Positions 19,920 to 30,288 of a DNA stretch of 46,269 bases are shown here, piece by piece. Position numbers and translations under genes: made by a program. The notes beneath the pieces were generated by a model that was given only the letters and a program-made list of their open reading frames with translations, ran no database searches and was not told the origin of the DNA. This DNA comes from Gammaproteobacteria bacterium. GTDB lineage: Bacteria; Pseudomonadota; Gammaproteobacteria; M30B25. Position 1 is the stretch's first letter; each line of letters begins with the position of its first letter. The DNA lies in assembly GCA_018402195.1 (NCBI GenBank), contig JAGYIW010000008.1, forward strand, positions 1-46,269, written 5' to 3'.

Positions 19920-20552
19920 CTACACCACTTCCAGTGGATCATTACCCCTCATTTTAGCCAGTTGCCTCATTAACGGCAACCACTTCTCTTCATCATCTTG
20001 TTGCACTAGTTCAAACGCTTGTAAGGTAGCCTTTATTATTTCATGAATAGGATCTTCACTTTTAGCTTCACCACAAAGCATCTCTCCTTGAATCAATAAA
20101 TAATCTAAAGCAAGGCCAAGCTCTTTCATCTCGGCATTACCGCCAAGAATGGATCTAAGATCCAAAGGAACATTATATTCTTGCTGTCCTGTATAAAAAA
20201 CCAGCGGAATCACCACCGGTAACCGTTTGTTTTTCTTCACATGCTTACGCATGAGTTCGTGAACATAACAACGCATTCGCCATGCCATCATTGGATCAGG
20301 GTAGCTTTGGTGCTCAATGAGCACCAAAATAAACTCATCAATACTTTGTCTTTTTACCTTACACACATAGTCGACTTGCAATGAGCCAAGTTGACTATCA
20401 AGCTGCTGAAGAGTCGCAAGATCCAAATCATCGATCAGTTGGGGTGGCAAAGCCTTCTCAACAAATGTCCGTGCAAAGCGAGTTTTACTCATGACAAACC
20501 GAAACAATTTATCATGTGCTTGATGCCTCGTATTGCTTCGATATTTTATCAT
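19920..20552 (-). CDS. Rpn-family recombination-promoting nuclease / putative transposase, C-terminally short
   Basis: PD-(D/E)XK nuclease of the Rpn (transposase_31) family, enzymes that cut DNA and raise RecA-independent recombination. Signature blocks are HDKLFRFVMS at the N-terminus, then the catalytic pattern with D61 in VDYVCKV, E80 and Q82 in LIEHQSYPDP, and LPVVIPLVFYTGQ. At 210 residues it is about 80 shorter than the usual 290, the missing part being the variable C-terminus, so it may be truncated. The ATG at 20552 has AAGGA five bases upstream. It sits between tgt and yajC, genes that are normally adjacent, so it looks like an insertion; no target duplications or terminal repeats are visible. 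Confidence 0.85.
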   Translation of the reverse strand: MIKYRSNTRHQAHDKLFRFVMSKTRFARTFVEKALPPQLIDDLDLATLQQLDSQLGSLQVDYVCKVKRQSIDEFILVLIEHQSYPDPMMAWRMRCYVHELMRKHVKKNKRLPVVIPLVFYTGQQEYNVPLDLRSILGGNAEMKELGLALDYLLIQGEMLCGEAKSEDPIHEIIKATLQAFELVQQDDEEKWLPLMRQLAKMRGNDPLEVV

Positions 20553-20642
20553 CACTTTCCTTATTTGGCATGAAGACTAAATATTCAAACACCAGAATCC
20601 ACCTTCTGCAATACGGTTTTTTAAACGGGCTAGCATAAAATT

Positions 20643-21722
<1,080 letters not shown>

Positions 21723-21724
21723 CA

Positions 21725-22450
21725 TCAACGGTCGCGCATTTGGCCAATAGTCTAAGCATTTCCATATACAACCAGACCAAAGTCACCATCAGACCAAATG
21801 CCCCAAACCATTCCATATACTTTGGCGCGCCCGATTGTGAACCTTTCATAAATTCAAAATCCAATACTAAATTCAACGCGGCTACGCAGACAATCACGGC
21901 ACTAATACCAATACTCATAGGCGAGCTAGAAGTAAAAAACGACATCCCAGCACCAAAAAGCTCATGATCATAGCAATCAAATAAAAAGATAGTACCTGCT
22001 GTGGCAGCAAACACCCATACGGAATTTTTCCAGAAGGAATTAATTTGGTCTGATACAAACAACATAGCACCTAGCACCCCCAAAAAAGTTGAAATCACTG
22101 CCTGTGATACCAAACCAGGATACTGCAACTCAAAACACTAGAAATCGCCCCCAAAGCCAAACCTTCTAAGGCCGCATAAAACCGGGGCCAGTGTTGGCGC
22201 CATGTGCTTTTGAAGATAATCACTACGGCAATAAAACCACCAATGGTACCCACAAGCATCAATGGCACATGCCACTTTGTGGATCTTAAGCCCTGCCATA
22301 ACTGGCGGTTAGCATGGCAATCAACAAACACAGGCCTGTTTTGTGCACTGTTCCCATGATAGTCATTCTTTCTCACCTGCCATTGCCATGGCGTCACGGA
22401 AAGCATCCTGACAGCGCAGGATTACGGTCTCTAAATTGCATTTGACTCAT
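21725..22450 (-). pseudogene. Bax inhibitor-1-like (YccA-type) membrane protein, frameshifted
   Basis: Multi-helix inner-membrane protein of the bacterial Bax-inhibitor-1-like group, function in bacteria not settled. Two open pieces fit together: one with MLVGTIGGFIAVVIIFKSTWRQHWPRFYAALEGLALGAISS and one with QYPGLVSQAVISTFLGVLGAM through LDFEFMKGSQSGAPKYMEWFGAFGLMVTLVWLYMEMLRLLAK. The expected start is the ATG at 22450 after AGGAGT. At least three frame changes separate start and end. At the 3' end, restoring one A in a run of A gives a natural finish (LLAKMRDR, stop at 21725-21727) two bases before the tgt ATG, so the pair would be an operon. The pattern suggests homopolymer errors rather than decay. 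Confidence 0.75.
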
Positions 22451-22602
22451 TCTTAACTCCTGAAAAATTCTGTTGAGTGGTATTTGACTGAAATCATTGT
22501 AGCAGCAGAATGAACAGATCAATTGGTAAGCAGCAATTCTCAGTAGTTACTCTGCCCAAACTTGCTATGCAATAATGGCCCAATTTATCGATTTAAAGCT
22601 GA

Positions 22603-22788
22603 TTATCCTGCCATTTTACCTTTATCGTTGCCGATTGACTGGTTGTTCGAATTAAAGGCCAAGTTTTTTTGACCATGGCCATAGTTTCGATCCATATAAT
22701 ATCTGTGCTTCTTAATCACATTAAAAAGTTCATTTTCACTTTTCCAGCGACAACGACCAGTATGAACCAGTATCTTAATATTTCCGAG
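22603..22788 (-). mobile_element. C-terminal scrap of a DDE transposase
   Basis: The 554-base stretch 22451-23004 holds no intact gene. Within it one minus-strand frame encodes CRWKSENELFNVIKKHRYYMDRNYGHGQKNLAFN, a close match in form to the C-terminal block of DDE transposases (W-K-x-E-N-E-x-x-N-V-x-K, then H-N-F/Y-GHG, then L-A-x-x). The segment has no start and the rest of the transposase is missing or out of frame (an M-K-V-K-K-H-L stretch lies just upstream in another frame). No terminal inverted repeats are evident. A dead insertion-sequence remnant, family not assignable with certainty. Confidence 0.6.
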
Positions 22789-23004
22789 CGTAGGCTACTA
22801 AAACTAAGATGCTTTTTAACTTTCATTTCAATACTCCCTGTTGTTTCATGAACAATGTTGCAACAAACTTACTACAGAATATATTCTTCGAAAATGTTAT
22901 TTTACTTGAATGTGTAAAATAGAAAAAATCAACTACTTATAATTCACCGAGAATTGCTGATCTTAAATTTCGAGACTACACACGCAACGATGTCCAAACA
23001 CTCA

Positions 23005-26000
23005 CTAAGCCTCAAGTGCCATCAGAGAGGCATTGCCCCCAGCAGCAGCCGTATTGATTGACACTGTACGCTCAGTGACCAATCGGTGCAGATAATGTGG
23101 CCCCCCCGCTTTTGGCCCAGTGCCAGAAAGGCCTTCCCCACCAAAAGGCTGTACACCAACCACAGCACCTGTCATGTTTCTATTCACATAAAGATTACCT
23201 ACCCGTAGCTTGCTCCTTACTTCATCAATCACCGCACGAATTCGGCTATGCAAACCACCGGTAAGCCCAAAACCCGTGGCATGAATATTTTCAATCACTT
23301 TATCCAAGGTACCACGTTTAAAGCGAATGACATGCAACACTGGGCCAAATACTTCATTTTCTAGCTGCAAAAGTGATTCAATTTCAAAAGCATGTGGTGC
23401 AACATACGTGCCTTGTATCTCCAAAGGCATATCAGACTTGGCAATCAACTTGCCTTCTTGCATCATGCGATCAATATGACTAGTTAACACGCCGGCTGCA
23501 CCAGCATCGATCACTGGGCCAACATCTGTTTTTAACAAGGCTGGATCACCAACATGATACTCTGCCATTGCACCTTTGATCAATTGAATAACCTTATCAG
23601 CAATATCATCCTGGACAAAAAGCACACGCAGCGCTGAACAACGCTGGCCAGCACTACCGAAAGCAGATTTCATGATATCCAAAATAAGCTGCTCAGGTAA
23701 AGCTGTCGAATCAACAATCATCGCATTTTGTCCACCTGTTTCCGCTATCAATGGCACAATAGCTCCATTACGCGCAGCCAAAGACTGATTGATACGCTTA
23801 GCCGTTTCTGTTGAGCCCGTCATCAACACTCCAGCAATACGTTCATCAGCAACCAATCCAGCACCAATAGTACTGCCATCCCCAGGCAAGAGCTGGCAAA
23901 CAGCCTTAGGTACGCCTGCTTCATGCAGCAAAGCCACTGCTTTGGCAGCAATAAGCGGTGTTTGGTTAGCAGGCTTAGCAATCACTGCATTACCAGTCAC
24001 CAAACAAGCCACTACTTGACCCATAAAAATGGCTAAAGGAAAATTCCAAGGGCTGATACAAGCCATGACCCCACGACCATGAAAACTCAAGGTATTCTCT
24101 TCACCTGTAGGTCCAGGCAGTGTTTGCTTAAGCATTGTTTTTTCAGCATTCATCGCGTAATAGCGACAAAAATCAACTGCTTCACGCACTTCTGCCACAG
24201 CATCAGGTAACGTTTTACCGGCTTCATCTACCAACAGAGCCATCAAAGCAGGTGTTTGCGTCTCCAAAAGATTCGCTGTTTGCCGCAATATGCCTGAACG
24301 ATCATACACGGACAATGTATCCCATTCCAACTGAGCCTGCACAGCTGCATCAATTGCAACATGAAGATCTTCAACCTCAGCCATAACCACTTGGCCAACG
24401 TCATTGCCATTACTGGGATTGAAAACCGGGTGAGACACACGGTGTTTAGAAGACTTTAATAGGGTTGGTCTTGCCTCCCATGTTACATCTCTCGCCACTT
24501 GCATGTCTTGATTTAGCGCATTCAGTATATAGGGATTACTCAAATCCCAGCCTTTAGAATTACGCCTAGCAGCACCAAACATTTTTTCAGGCAACGCAAT
24601 GCGTGGGTGTGGCTTAATCGACAACTGACTCAAAAACTGCGCGGGGTCAGCAACAATGTCAGCAACAGAGACACGCTCATCAATGACACGATTAACAAAA
24701 GAACTATTGGCACCATTTTCTAGCAAACGCCGCACCAAATAAGCCAGTAAGGTATCATGACCACCCACTGGTGCATAAATTCGACAACCAATGCCTTTTT
24801 CAGCAACCACAGTTTGATACAAAGCCTGCCCCATACCATGCAGACACTGGAACTCAAAAGATTTACCTTTTGCAAAGGTCAATATAGCCGCAACAGTATG
24901 CGCATTATGACTAGCAAATTGTGAGAATATCCAATCAGATGCAGCAAGCAATTTTTGTGCACAGAGCAAATATGAAACATCAGTGGCCGCCTTACGCGTG
25001 TACACAGGATAGCTGGTTAACCCCAATTCTTGGCTAAGCTTAATTTCCGTATCCCAATAAGCACCTTTCACCAAACGCACCATCAATGTTTTCTGATGCC
25101 GTTTGGCCAAATCCACACACCAATCCACCATGGTCACACCACGCTTTTGATACGCTTGCACCGCCAAACCAAATCCCTCCCATCCTCCAAGGCTAGGCGC
25201 GGCAAAAACTTTTTCGATAATTTCTAGAGACATCATCAAGCGATCAGCTTCTTCGGCATCGACGGTAACAGAAATATTGTATGTCCTAGCCATTTCTACC
25301 AACTTGAGCAAACGCTCAGTCACAACTGGAATAACGTAGTCAGCCTGAGCAAATTCATAGCGAGGATGCAAGGCTGAAAGCTTGATTGAAACACCAGGAG
25401 CTTTTAGCAAATGTTTGCCTTGAGCCGCTTCACCCACAACCTTAATGGCTGCAGCATAGGATTGAAAATAGGCCACCGCTTCTTCTTCCGTACGCGCAGC
25501 TTCACCAAGCATATCGTAAGAATAACTATAACCTTTGGCCTCAAGGGAGACTGCTCTTTTTACAGCTTTTTCAATAGTTTCACCCATAACAAACTGGCGC
25601 CCTAATATTTTCATAGCCTGAGCAATTGCACTGCGCACTACCGTTTTGGTTGAACGGTTAAAAAAACCTTTCAGTGCTTTGCTGAAGGTAGAGCCATCCT
25701 CATCATCACTAACAATTTTGCCTGTGACCATCAAGCCCAAGGTTGCAGCATTAACAAAAGTAGAATCACTTTTGCGCGAGTGCGCTTGCCAGTTGCCTGA
25801 ACCAATTTTATCTTCAATCAGTTTGCTTCGGGTGTATTTGTCGGGCACACGCAGCAAAGCTTCTGCCAAACACATTAGAGCAATACCTTCACCACTGGAG
25901 AGGTCGTATTCGAACAAAAACGCATCAAGCATGTTCTTACCCAAACGTTCTTCCCGCACCTTTTCTACCAGCCGAGTTGCCAATTTATGGATATTTGCCT

Positions 26001-26109
26001 TATCTTCAGCCGTGACGTCTAATGCCTGCAGATTAGCATTAATCAAAGTTGTCTCATCACATCTGTAGACATCATAAAGGGCTTTTGTGATTGTTTCATT
26101 GGCAGACAT
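23005..26109 (-). CDS. putA: Bifunctional proline dehydrogenase / pyrroline-5-carboxylate dehydrogenase
   Basis: Two-step oxidation of proline to glutamate: an FAD-dependent N-terminal barrel passes electrons to quinone and an NAD-dependent aldehyde-dehydrogenase domain finishes the reaction. 1034 residues. There is no ribbon-helix-helix DNA-binding domain at the start, so this is a PutA that does not repress its own gene. The proline dehydrogenase barrel spans roughly 180-470 (LSALHPRYEFAQ, VRLVKGAYWDTE). The second domain runs from about 520 with SPWNFPLAIFMGQV, the general-base Glu in IAETGGQNAMIV near 788 and the catalytic Cys in SAGQRCSALRVLF near 821. AAGGAAG precedes the ATG. Uninterrupted. 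Confidence 0.97.
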   Translation of the reverse strand: MSANETITKALYDVYRCDETTLINANLQALDVTAEDKANIHKLATRLVEKVREERLGKNMLDAFLFEYDLSSGEGIALMCLAEALLRVPDKYTRSKLIEDKIGSGNWQAHSRKSDSTFVNAATLGLMVTGKIVSDDEDGSTFSKALKGFFNRSTKTVVRSAIAQAMKILGRQFVMGETIEKAVKRAVSLEAKGYSYSYDMLGEAARTEEEAVAYFQSYAAAIKVVGEAAQGKHLLKAPGVSIKLSALHPRYEFAQADYVIPVVTERLLKLVEMARTYNISVTVDAEEADRLMMSLEIIEKVFAAPSLGGWEGFGLAVQAYQKRGVTMVDWCVDLAKRHQKTLMVRLVKGAYWDTEIKLSQELGLTSYPVYTRKAATDVSYLLCAQKLLAASDWIFSQFASHNAHTVAAILTFAKGKSFEFQCLHGMGQALYQTVVAEKGIGCRIYAPVGGHDTLLAYLVRRLLENGANSSFVNRVIDERVSVADIVADPAQFLSQLSIKPHPRIALPEKMFGAARRNSKGWDLSNPYILNALNQDMQVARDVTWEARPTLLKSSKHRVSHPVFNPSNGNDVGQVVMAEVEDLHVAIDAAVQAQLEWDTLSVYDRSGILRQTANLLETQTPALMALLVDEAGKTLPDAVAEVREAVDFCRYYAMNAEKTMLKQTLPGPTGEENTLSFHGRGVMACISPWNFPLAIFMGQVVACLVTGNAVIAKPANQTPLIAAKAVALLHEAGVPKAVCQLLPGDGSTIGAGLVADERIAGVLMTGSTETAKRINQSLAARNGAIVPLIAETGGQNAMIVDSTALPEQLILDIMKSAFGSAGQRCSALRVLFVQDDIADKVIQLIKGAMAEYHVGDPALLKTDVGPVIDAGAAGVLTSHIDRMMQEGKLIAKSDMPLEIQGTYVAPHAFEIESLLQLENEVFGPVLHVIRFKRGTLDKVIENIHATGFGLTGGLHSRIRAVIDEVRSKLRVGNLYVNRNMTGAVVGVQPFGGEGLSGTGPKAGGPHYLHRLVTERTVSINTAAAGGNASLMALEA

Positions 26110-26219
26110 TCAGACTTCCTTAACCGTTTATTTAACGGAGCAACTATACTTTTTCAAGGGTAAAAATGCAATTGACTCAAACCCAAGATTCACCTAGCAT
26201 AACTTAAAAAGGAAAGAAC

Positions 26220-26378
26220 ATGACCAAATGGATCGTTGCTGCCTCAATTACTGTTCTCTACTGAGTAAAAAAGCCATTGTCGTTGTAAGGTAACTATCAG
26301 GTTTTTATCTGCCAGTGTCGTGGCTGCAAAGTCACTCAAGCCAATAAGCTGCAAGCATCTGTGCAACTGACAAATTAG
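26220..26378 (+). pseudogene. Possible broken small secreted or Cys-rich protein gene
   Basis: The 303-base gap upstream of putA contains an ATG at 26220 behind a very good AAGGAAAG ribosome-binding site. The frame starts like a signal peptide (MTKWIVAASITVLY), stops at 26262, stops again at 26286, then stays open to 26378 with ICQCRGCKVTQANKL, a Cys-rich stretch. The same frame on both sides and the strong start suggest a real 53-codon gene that has picked up stops, but chance is not excluded. Family unknown. Confidence 0.25.
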
Positions 26379-26412
26379 TGATATGCAAAAACACTTAATA
26401 GCACATCTTATA

Positions 26413-27432
26413 TTAGGAACCAGATGACTGATTCATTGCTCCAAGTACCAGAGAAGATTGTTCATCATGTGCACTTTTATCCGAATTTTTGTTTAAATTT
26501 ACATCTTTGCCATCTTTCCAGAGATAACTAAAATTGGTACCAGGATTAACAAAGTCTTTGCTTAAAGATAGTTCAGGTGATCCCAATGCTCCAAAGACAT
26601 CCTTACCCAATTCATAAGGAAACTGGTAGTGTTGTTGCAAATAAGCTTCATTGTGATGGAGCCACCATTGAAACACACGGTAACCCATGAGGATAGCTGC
26701 CACACCCAAAGCACAAAATCCAAAGCTTACTGTCGTGGCCATGACTGAAGCAATACACACGGCAAAAACCAGGAACACCAAAGCAAACATCATGGGGTGG
26801 CTATCAATCATCCTAATAGCTTGGTTGTGCACATCATTTGCAATAATCTTTGCTGCACATGCTTGCCAAATATCCCTAGCCTCAGCCTCAGTAAGCGTCT
26901 CATCATCAACAAAGGGCTTCAATACTTTGAACAGCATAGCATCACGAACATCGTTTTTACCCAACCAATCAAAGGCATCAATTTTTTGAAAATGAAGATA
27001 AAATAAACGAGGAACTTTATCAGAGTCCTTATGTGACTTCATAGCATTTGCAAACTTTTCATCCCACAAAGGATCTTCAATCCCATATTTTTTCACAAAA
27101 AAACCATAACCCTCATGCTGAGCAGCACGACATTCAATGAAAAAAGCATTAATCCTTTGGATAGCTGCTACTTTTCTTTCAGCGCTAGTTATCTTAGCCT
27201 CATCCGCTGCTAACGGGAAATTCAAAACTGAACGAAGTTCAGAAGTCACCTGACTAATGAGCACATCTTGAACATACACAAGCGCATTCACATCAAAATG
27301 ATCACCATCGACAGGAACCTGAATATAAGCTCTTCCTGCAGCAACTTGATGATACTCCCAAATGTGACGCGTAGATTCGTGGAAATCCAAACGCTTCTGC
27401 CAAAGGGTTTTCTTGCCAAGCTTTGCTACCAT
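26413..27432 (-). CDS. Uncharacterised protein with one membrane hairpin (339 aa)
   Basis: Family not recognised. The first 210 residues are soluble, mostly helical and rich in charged and aromatic residues, without a signal peptide. Two membrane helices follow back to back (about 213-232 and 234-252), so both ends would face the same side. The last 85 residues are polar and end in a Ser-rich tail. GGAAA lies upstream of the ATG. It follows the gene at 28442-27504, which has the same plan, by 71 bases on the same strand, so the two are probably cotranscribed. A hairpin protein with long soluble flanks could be a membrane-shaping, secreted effector or stress protein; none of these is shown by the sequence. 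Confidence 0.7.
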   Translation of the reverse strand: MVAKLGKKTLWQKRLDFHESTRHIWEYHQVAAGRAYIQVPVDGDHFDVNALVYVQDVLISQVTSELRSVLNFPLAADEAKITSAERKVAAIQRINAFFIECRAAQHEGYGFFVKKYGIEDPLWDEKFANAMKSHKDSDKVPRLFYLHFQKIDAFDWLGKNDVRDAMLFKVLKPFVDDETLTEAEARDIWQACAAKIIANDVHNQAIRMIDSHPMMFALVFLVFAVCIASVMATTVSFGFCALGVAAILMGYRVFQWWLHHNEAYLQQHYQFPYELGKDVFGALGSPELSLSKDFVNPGTNFSYLWKDGKDVNLNKNSDKSAHDEQSSLVLGAMNQSSGS

Positions 27433-27503
27433 GGTTTTTTCCTTTCAGCTGTCTGCTATATGGCAATATAGACAAAAAACTAATACTTATTGATTCATGA
27501 CAA

Positions 27504-28442
27504 CTAACGCTGTAAAGAGACTAGCAAAGATGATTCTTCTCCAGCACTAGGGTCTTCATTAGCAACCATGGCTGAACCAGAAAAAAGACCACTACCCATC
27601 GCAGCGAGAGCTTTAGATGAGGAAGCTACTTCAGATTTAAATGATTCATCATTAGTTTCATCTTGTCCAACATGCGCCGCAGACAAATTAGTATCTTCGC
27701 CAACTGAAATAGCTTGCCATGACATATTTTGCAAGTCAGATTTTTCCTGTTTGGTTATGCCTAACTTGCTACCATAAAAAACCTGCTGCATGAGTGGATG
27801 CCCAAAATAAAGACCAGCATAAACCAAACCACTAAAGATACATATGCACACAACAATCGCGGGTAAAGGAGCAAACGCAGCAACTATTAACATTGCCACG
27901 AATGACAGATGCTCAGTATACATCACAAAGGCGACAGTAGAGCCAATAAAACCAAAAATACCTCCTAGAACGGTACCAACTGATACAAGACTTTCAATGT
28001 CTAAAGTGCTGAATTCTATATCAAGAACTCTTTGGCGATAACGTTTTATCAGTAAAACTGATTCCTCGACACTTAAGATGTTCTCTCGTAACAAGCGGCA
28101 GAGCACAGCAAAGAAATATAGGTCATCATTTCTACTGTCCTGTAAATAGGCACATCTGATGTCATATAACCTTCTGCTATTACTGTTGTCACTGTTATTA
28201 ACATCATGATCAGGTTCTTCTTCAAAAGAACCAGGATACTGCAACGAAGCCAAGCTTTGACCAAGCCATTGGATTAACTCTGCCACAAGAGTACTGTTTT
28301 TTTCATCATATGCAAGCTGACAGCTTTTTGTGCATGCCTTAAGTCTTTTGATTTCAAGTTTAAAATCATTAGAAAATGTAATTATTTCATCGCATGACAA
28401 TGACGATAAACGCAAGGATTCCTTCAAATTTGATTTCGACAT
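27504..28442 (-). CDS. Uncharacterised protein with one membrane hairpin (312 aa)
   Basis: Family not recognised. An N-terminal soluble part of about 150 residues contains an acidic, Asn/Ser-rich loop (about 73-90). Two long hydrophobic segments follow (about 152-175 and 180-212) with Gly and Ala spacing, then about 100 hydrophilic residues rich in Ser, Glu and Asp ending SAGEESSLLVSLQR. There is no signal peptide. The ATG at 28442 follows a GGGAGGA site. It shares layout, though no obvious sequence identity, with the next gene downstream. Acidic Ser/Glu-rich C-termini occur in type IV secretion substrates of Legionella-like bacteria, so an effector role is conceivable, but this is speculation. 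Confidence 0.7.
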   Translation of the reverse strand: MSKSNLKESLRLSSLSCDEIITFSNDFKLEIKRLKACTKSCQLAYDEKNSTLVAELIQWLGQSLASLQYPGSFEEEPDHDVNNSDNSNSRRLYDIRCAYLQDSRNDDLYFFAVLCRLLRENILSVEESVLLIKRYRQRVLDIEFSTLDIESLVSVGTVLGGIFGFIGSTVAFVMYTEHLSFVAMLIVAAFAPLPAIVVCICIFSGLVYAGLYFGHPLMQQVFYGSKLGITKQEKSDLQNMSWQAISVGEDTNLSAAHVGQDETNDESFKSEVASSSKALAAMGSGLFSGSAMVANEDPSAGEESSLLVSLQR

Positions 28443-28574
28443 AATAAAAATCCTCCCAACGCTTTCAATTCTATCAAATCAAACACATGATCCTTCACAC
28501 GCAGAAAACAGAAATATTATAACAGAAAATATGTTTTATATCAAGGGATTATAAATAAATAAGGCTAGGAAAAT

Positions 28575-28609
28575 CGCACTGCCAAGACTAAAGAACCTAC
28601 AGCAGTGCG
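28575..28609 (-). terminator. Putative terminator downstream of ppa
   Basis: An 8-base perfect stem CGCACTGC (28575-28582) with GCAGTGCG (28602-28609) and a 19-base loop; on the minus strand it is followed by ATTTT. It lies about 90 bases past the ppa stop. The long loop and short T run make it a moderate candidate. Confidence 0.5.
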
Positions 28610-28633
28610 CTCTGTCAGGTCCTGACATAGCAC
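28605..28633. repeat. Nested palindrome overlapping the ppa terminator
   Basis: TGTCAGG T CCTGACA (28613-28627) is a near-perfect 15-base palindrome, extended outward by GTGC (28605-28608) and GCAC (28630-28633). Its arm overlaps one arm of the neighbouring terminator stem, so the two structures cannot form at the same time. The rest of the 253-base gap 28443-28695 is AT-rich with nothing else I can identify. Confidence 0.45.
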
Positions 28634-28695
28634 GGAACTACAAAGTCAGATAATTTTGTTCTAAGAGACGCAGCGCAAACAGGGACCTCTGCCCA

Positions 28696-29229
28696 TCAAG
28701 CATGTTTTTGAAAGCGTTTAAGGCTAGACATAATCTCAGCAAGAGCGACATCTTGACCTACCCACCCAGAAATCTTGACCCATTTATCTGAGTCTAAGTC
28801 TTTGTAATGCTCAAAGAAATGGCCAATACTTCTAAGCAAAGGCAGTGGCAAATCTTCAGGTGCTTTCACGTGTGTATAAAGGGGTGTTAAACTGTCTGCA
28901 GGCACAGCAATCAACTTATTATCCTGACCTTTTTCATCTTCCATTTGCAACATACCCACTACACGGCAAGTAATGACACTACCGCTGATCAATGGGAAAG
29001 GCGAAATCACCAACACATCCACAGGGTCACCATCATCTGACAAAGTCTGAGGAATATAACCGTAGTTACAAGGATAGTGCATGCTAGTCTGCATAAACCT
29101 GTCCACCAATAAGGCCCCTGTATCTTTACATACTTCATATTTCACTGGATCACTGTGTGAAGGAATCTCAATGATCACGTTCACTTGTTCAGGCAATTGA
29201 TCACCTGGGGAGACTTGTTTTAATGGCAT
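28696..29229 (-). CDS. ppa: Inorganic pyrophosphatase, family I
   Basis: Soluble cytoplasmic enzyme that hydrolyses pyrophosphate and so drives nucleic-acid and amino-acid activation reactions forward. 177 residues, the normal size. The family signature D66-G-D68-P-V-D71-V carries three metal-binding aspartates, preceded by the active-site Tyr in YPCNYGYIP and followed by [14 protein letters not shown]. Complete and undisturbed. The upstream ribosome-binding site is AAGAGAT-like and moderate. Confidence 0.97.
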   Translation of the reverse strand: MPLKQVSPGDQLPEQVNVIIEIPSHSDPVKYEVCKDTGALLVDRFMQTSMHYPCNYGYIPQTLSDDGDPVDVLVISPFPLISGSVITCRVVGMLQMEDEKGQDNKLIAVPADSLTPLYTHVKAPEDLPLPLLRSIGHFFEHYKDLDSDKWVKISGWVGQDVALAEIMSSLKRFQKHA

Positions 29230-29603
29230 AATTTAGTATCTCTTTTGGATTAAAATCTCGACATTATAACAACCTAGGAGAAAAATGCACGTCTATTGAC
29301 CAGCAATTCTCGTTGTGTAAACAGCTAGGCTCATCAGACAGTCGTTGGTTTTTGGTCGTTTACCCGCTTAGAAGGACACTCGTCAATGATTCGCCATAGC
29401 GTTTTAAATCTGTTACGTGGTGCCAAGACTCAATTTCGAAAAGGTATGAGCTGGAAAAGAGGCTTTAAAAAAAGCTGATTGGGGAGTAAATACACTTACT
29501 GCCATTTTAATGCAGCAATTTTAATGGGACAGCCCTGATGATTAAGCCTATATTTTTGCATTAACGTCCCGGCTACATAAAATGCTGGTTTGAGCAAGTT
29601 ACC
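29230..29603. other. Gene-free stretch between ppa and folE remnants
   Basis: 374 bases with stops in all frames. Short open pieces such as MIRHSVLNLLRGAKTQFRKGMSWKRGF (plus strand, near 29385) look protein-like and basic, but I cannot match them to a family. It may be gene debris or the low-quality flank of the folE region. Confidence 0.3.
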
Positions 29604-30210
29604 ATGAACGAAGTTAGCAAAGACGCAGAAAATTGAATTGGCCTATCAACAAATCATCAAATCTTGTGGCGAAAACCCGGGGAACAGGCCTGCAACACAC
29701 TGCACACCGCGCGGCCAAAGCATTCAGCCACATGACCGAAGGTTACCATGAGACATCAACAGCTCCTCATCAATGGCGCTATGTTTGGAATCAGATGAGA
29801 TAGAGATGATCATTGTCCGTGATATTGACTCTACTCGCTAATACGAACATCGCTACTCCCTTCTGAAGCCCTGCGCGACGGCTTGTTACTACAATGGTAA
29901 AATTTTAGGGCTATCTAAAATTACTCGTATTATCAATCACGCTGCCAAACGCCACAAATACAGAACAGCTAACCCAAGACATCGCCAACTGTTTGATGGA
30001 ACAAATTAACGCCAAAGGTGTAGAGTGTCATCATAGAAGCCAAGCACTTGGCATTGCATGATGATGCGTGGTGTCAGTAAACAGAGTGCACCTGTGACCG
30101 CCTCAGTGATGCTAGGCAATTTTCGTAAAGATGAACGTACCCGCAGCGAGTTTCTAAGCGGTTGGCAAACAGGAACAGTAGCGCCCAGTCCTCGAAAACG
30201 CAGTGATTGA
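29604..30210 (+). pseudogene. folE: GTP cyclohydrolase I, heavily frameshifted
   Basis: First enzyme of folate (and queuosine precursor) synthesis. No open frame is longer than a few dozen codons, yet the family can be followed through all three frames in order: KIELAYQQIIKSCGENP at the start, TPHRAAKAFSHMTEGYHET, a damaged zinc-site region (CEH remains), NGKILGLSKITRII, QEQLTQDIANCLMEQINAKGV, then [35 protein letters not shown]. Total span corresponds to about 202 residues, normal for FolE. At least six frame changes are needed. Either a dead gene or a low-quality patch. It is convergent with guaC. Confidence 0.7.
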
Positions 30211-30288
30211 GTGATTCACATAAAGTTCACGTGAGTCTAAGCCATTGCCATCGAGACTTGAGACCTGAGGATCATGGGTAAGCTTAAG

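Noticed and set aside
26262-26264. TGA in the small gene at 26220 as a possible selenocysteine codon
   Set aside because: A second in-frame stop (TAA) follows eight codons later and no selenocysteine insertion hairpin is evident.
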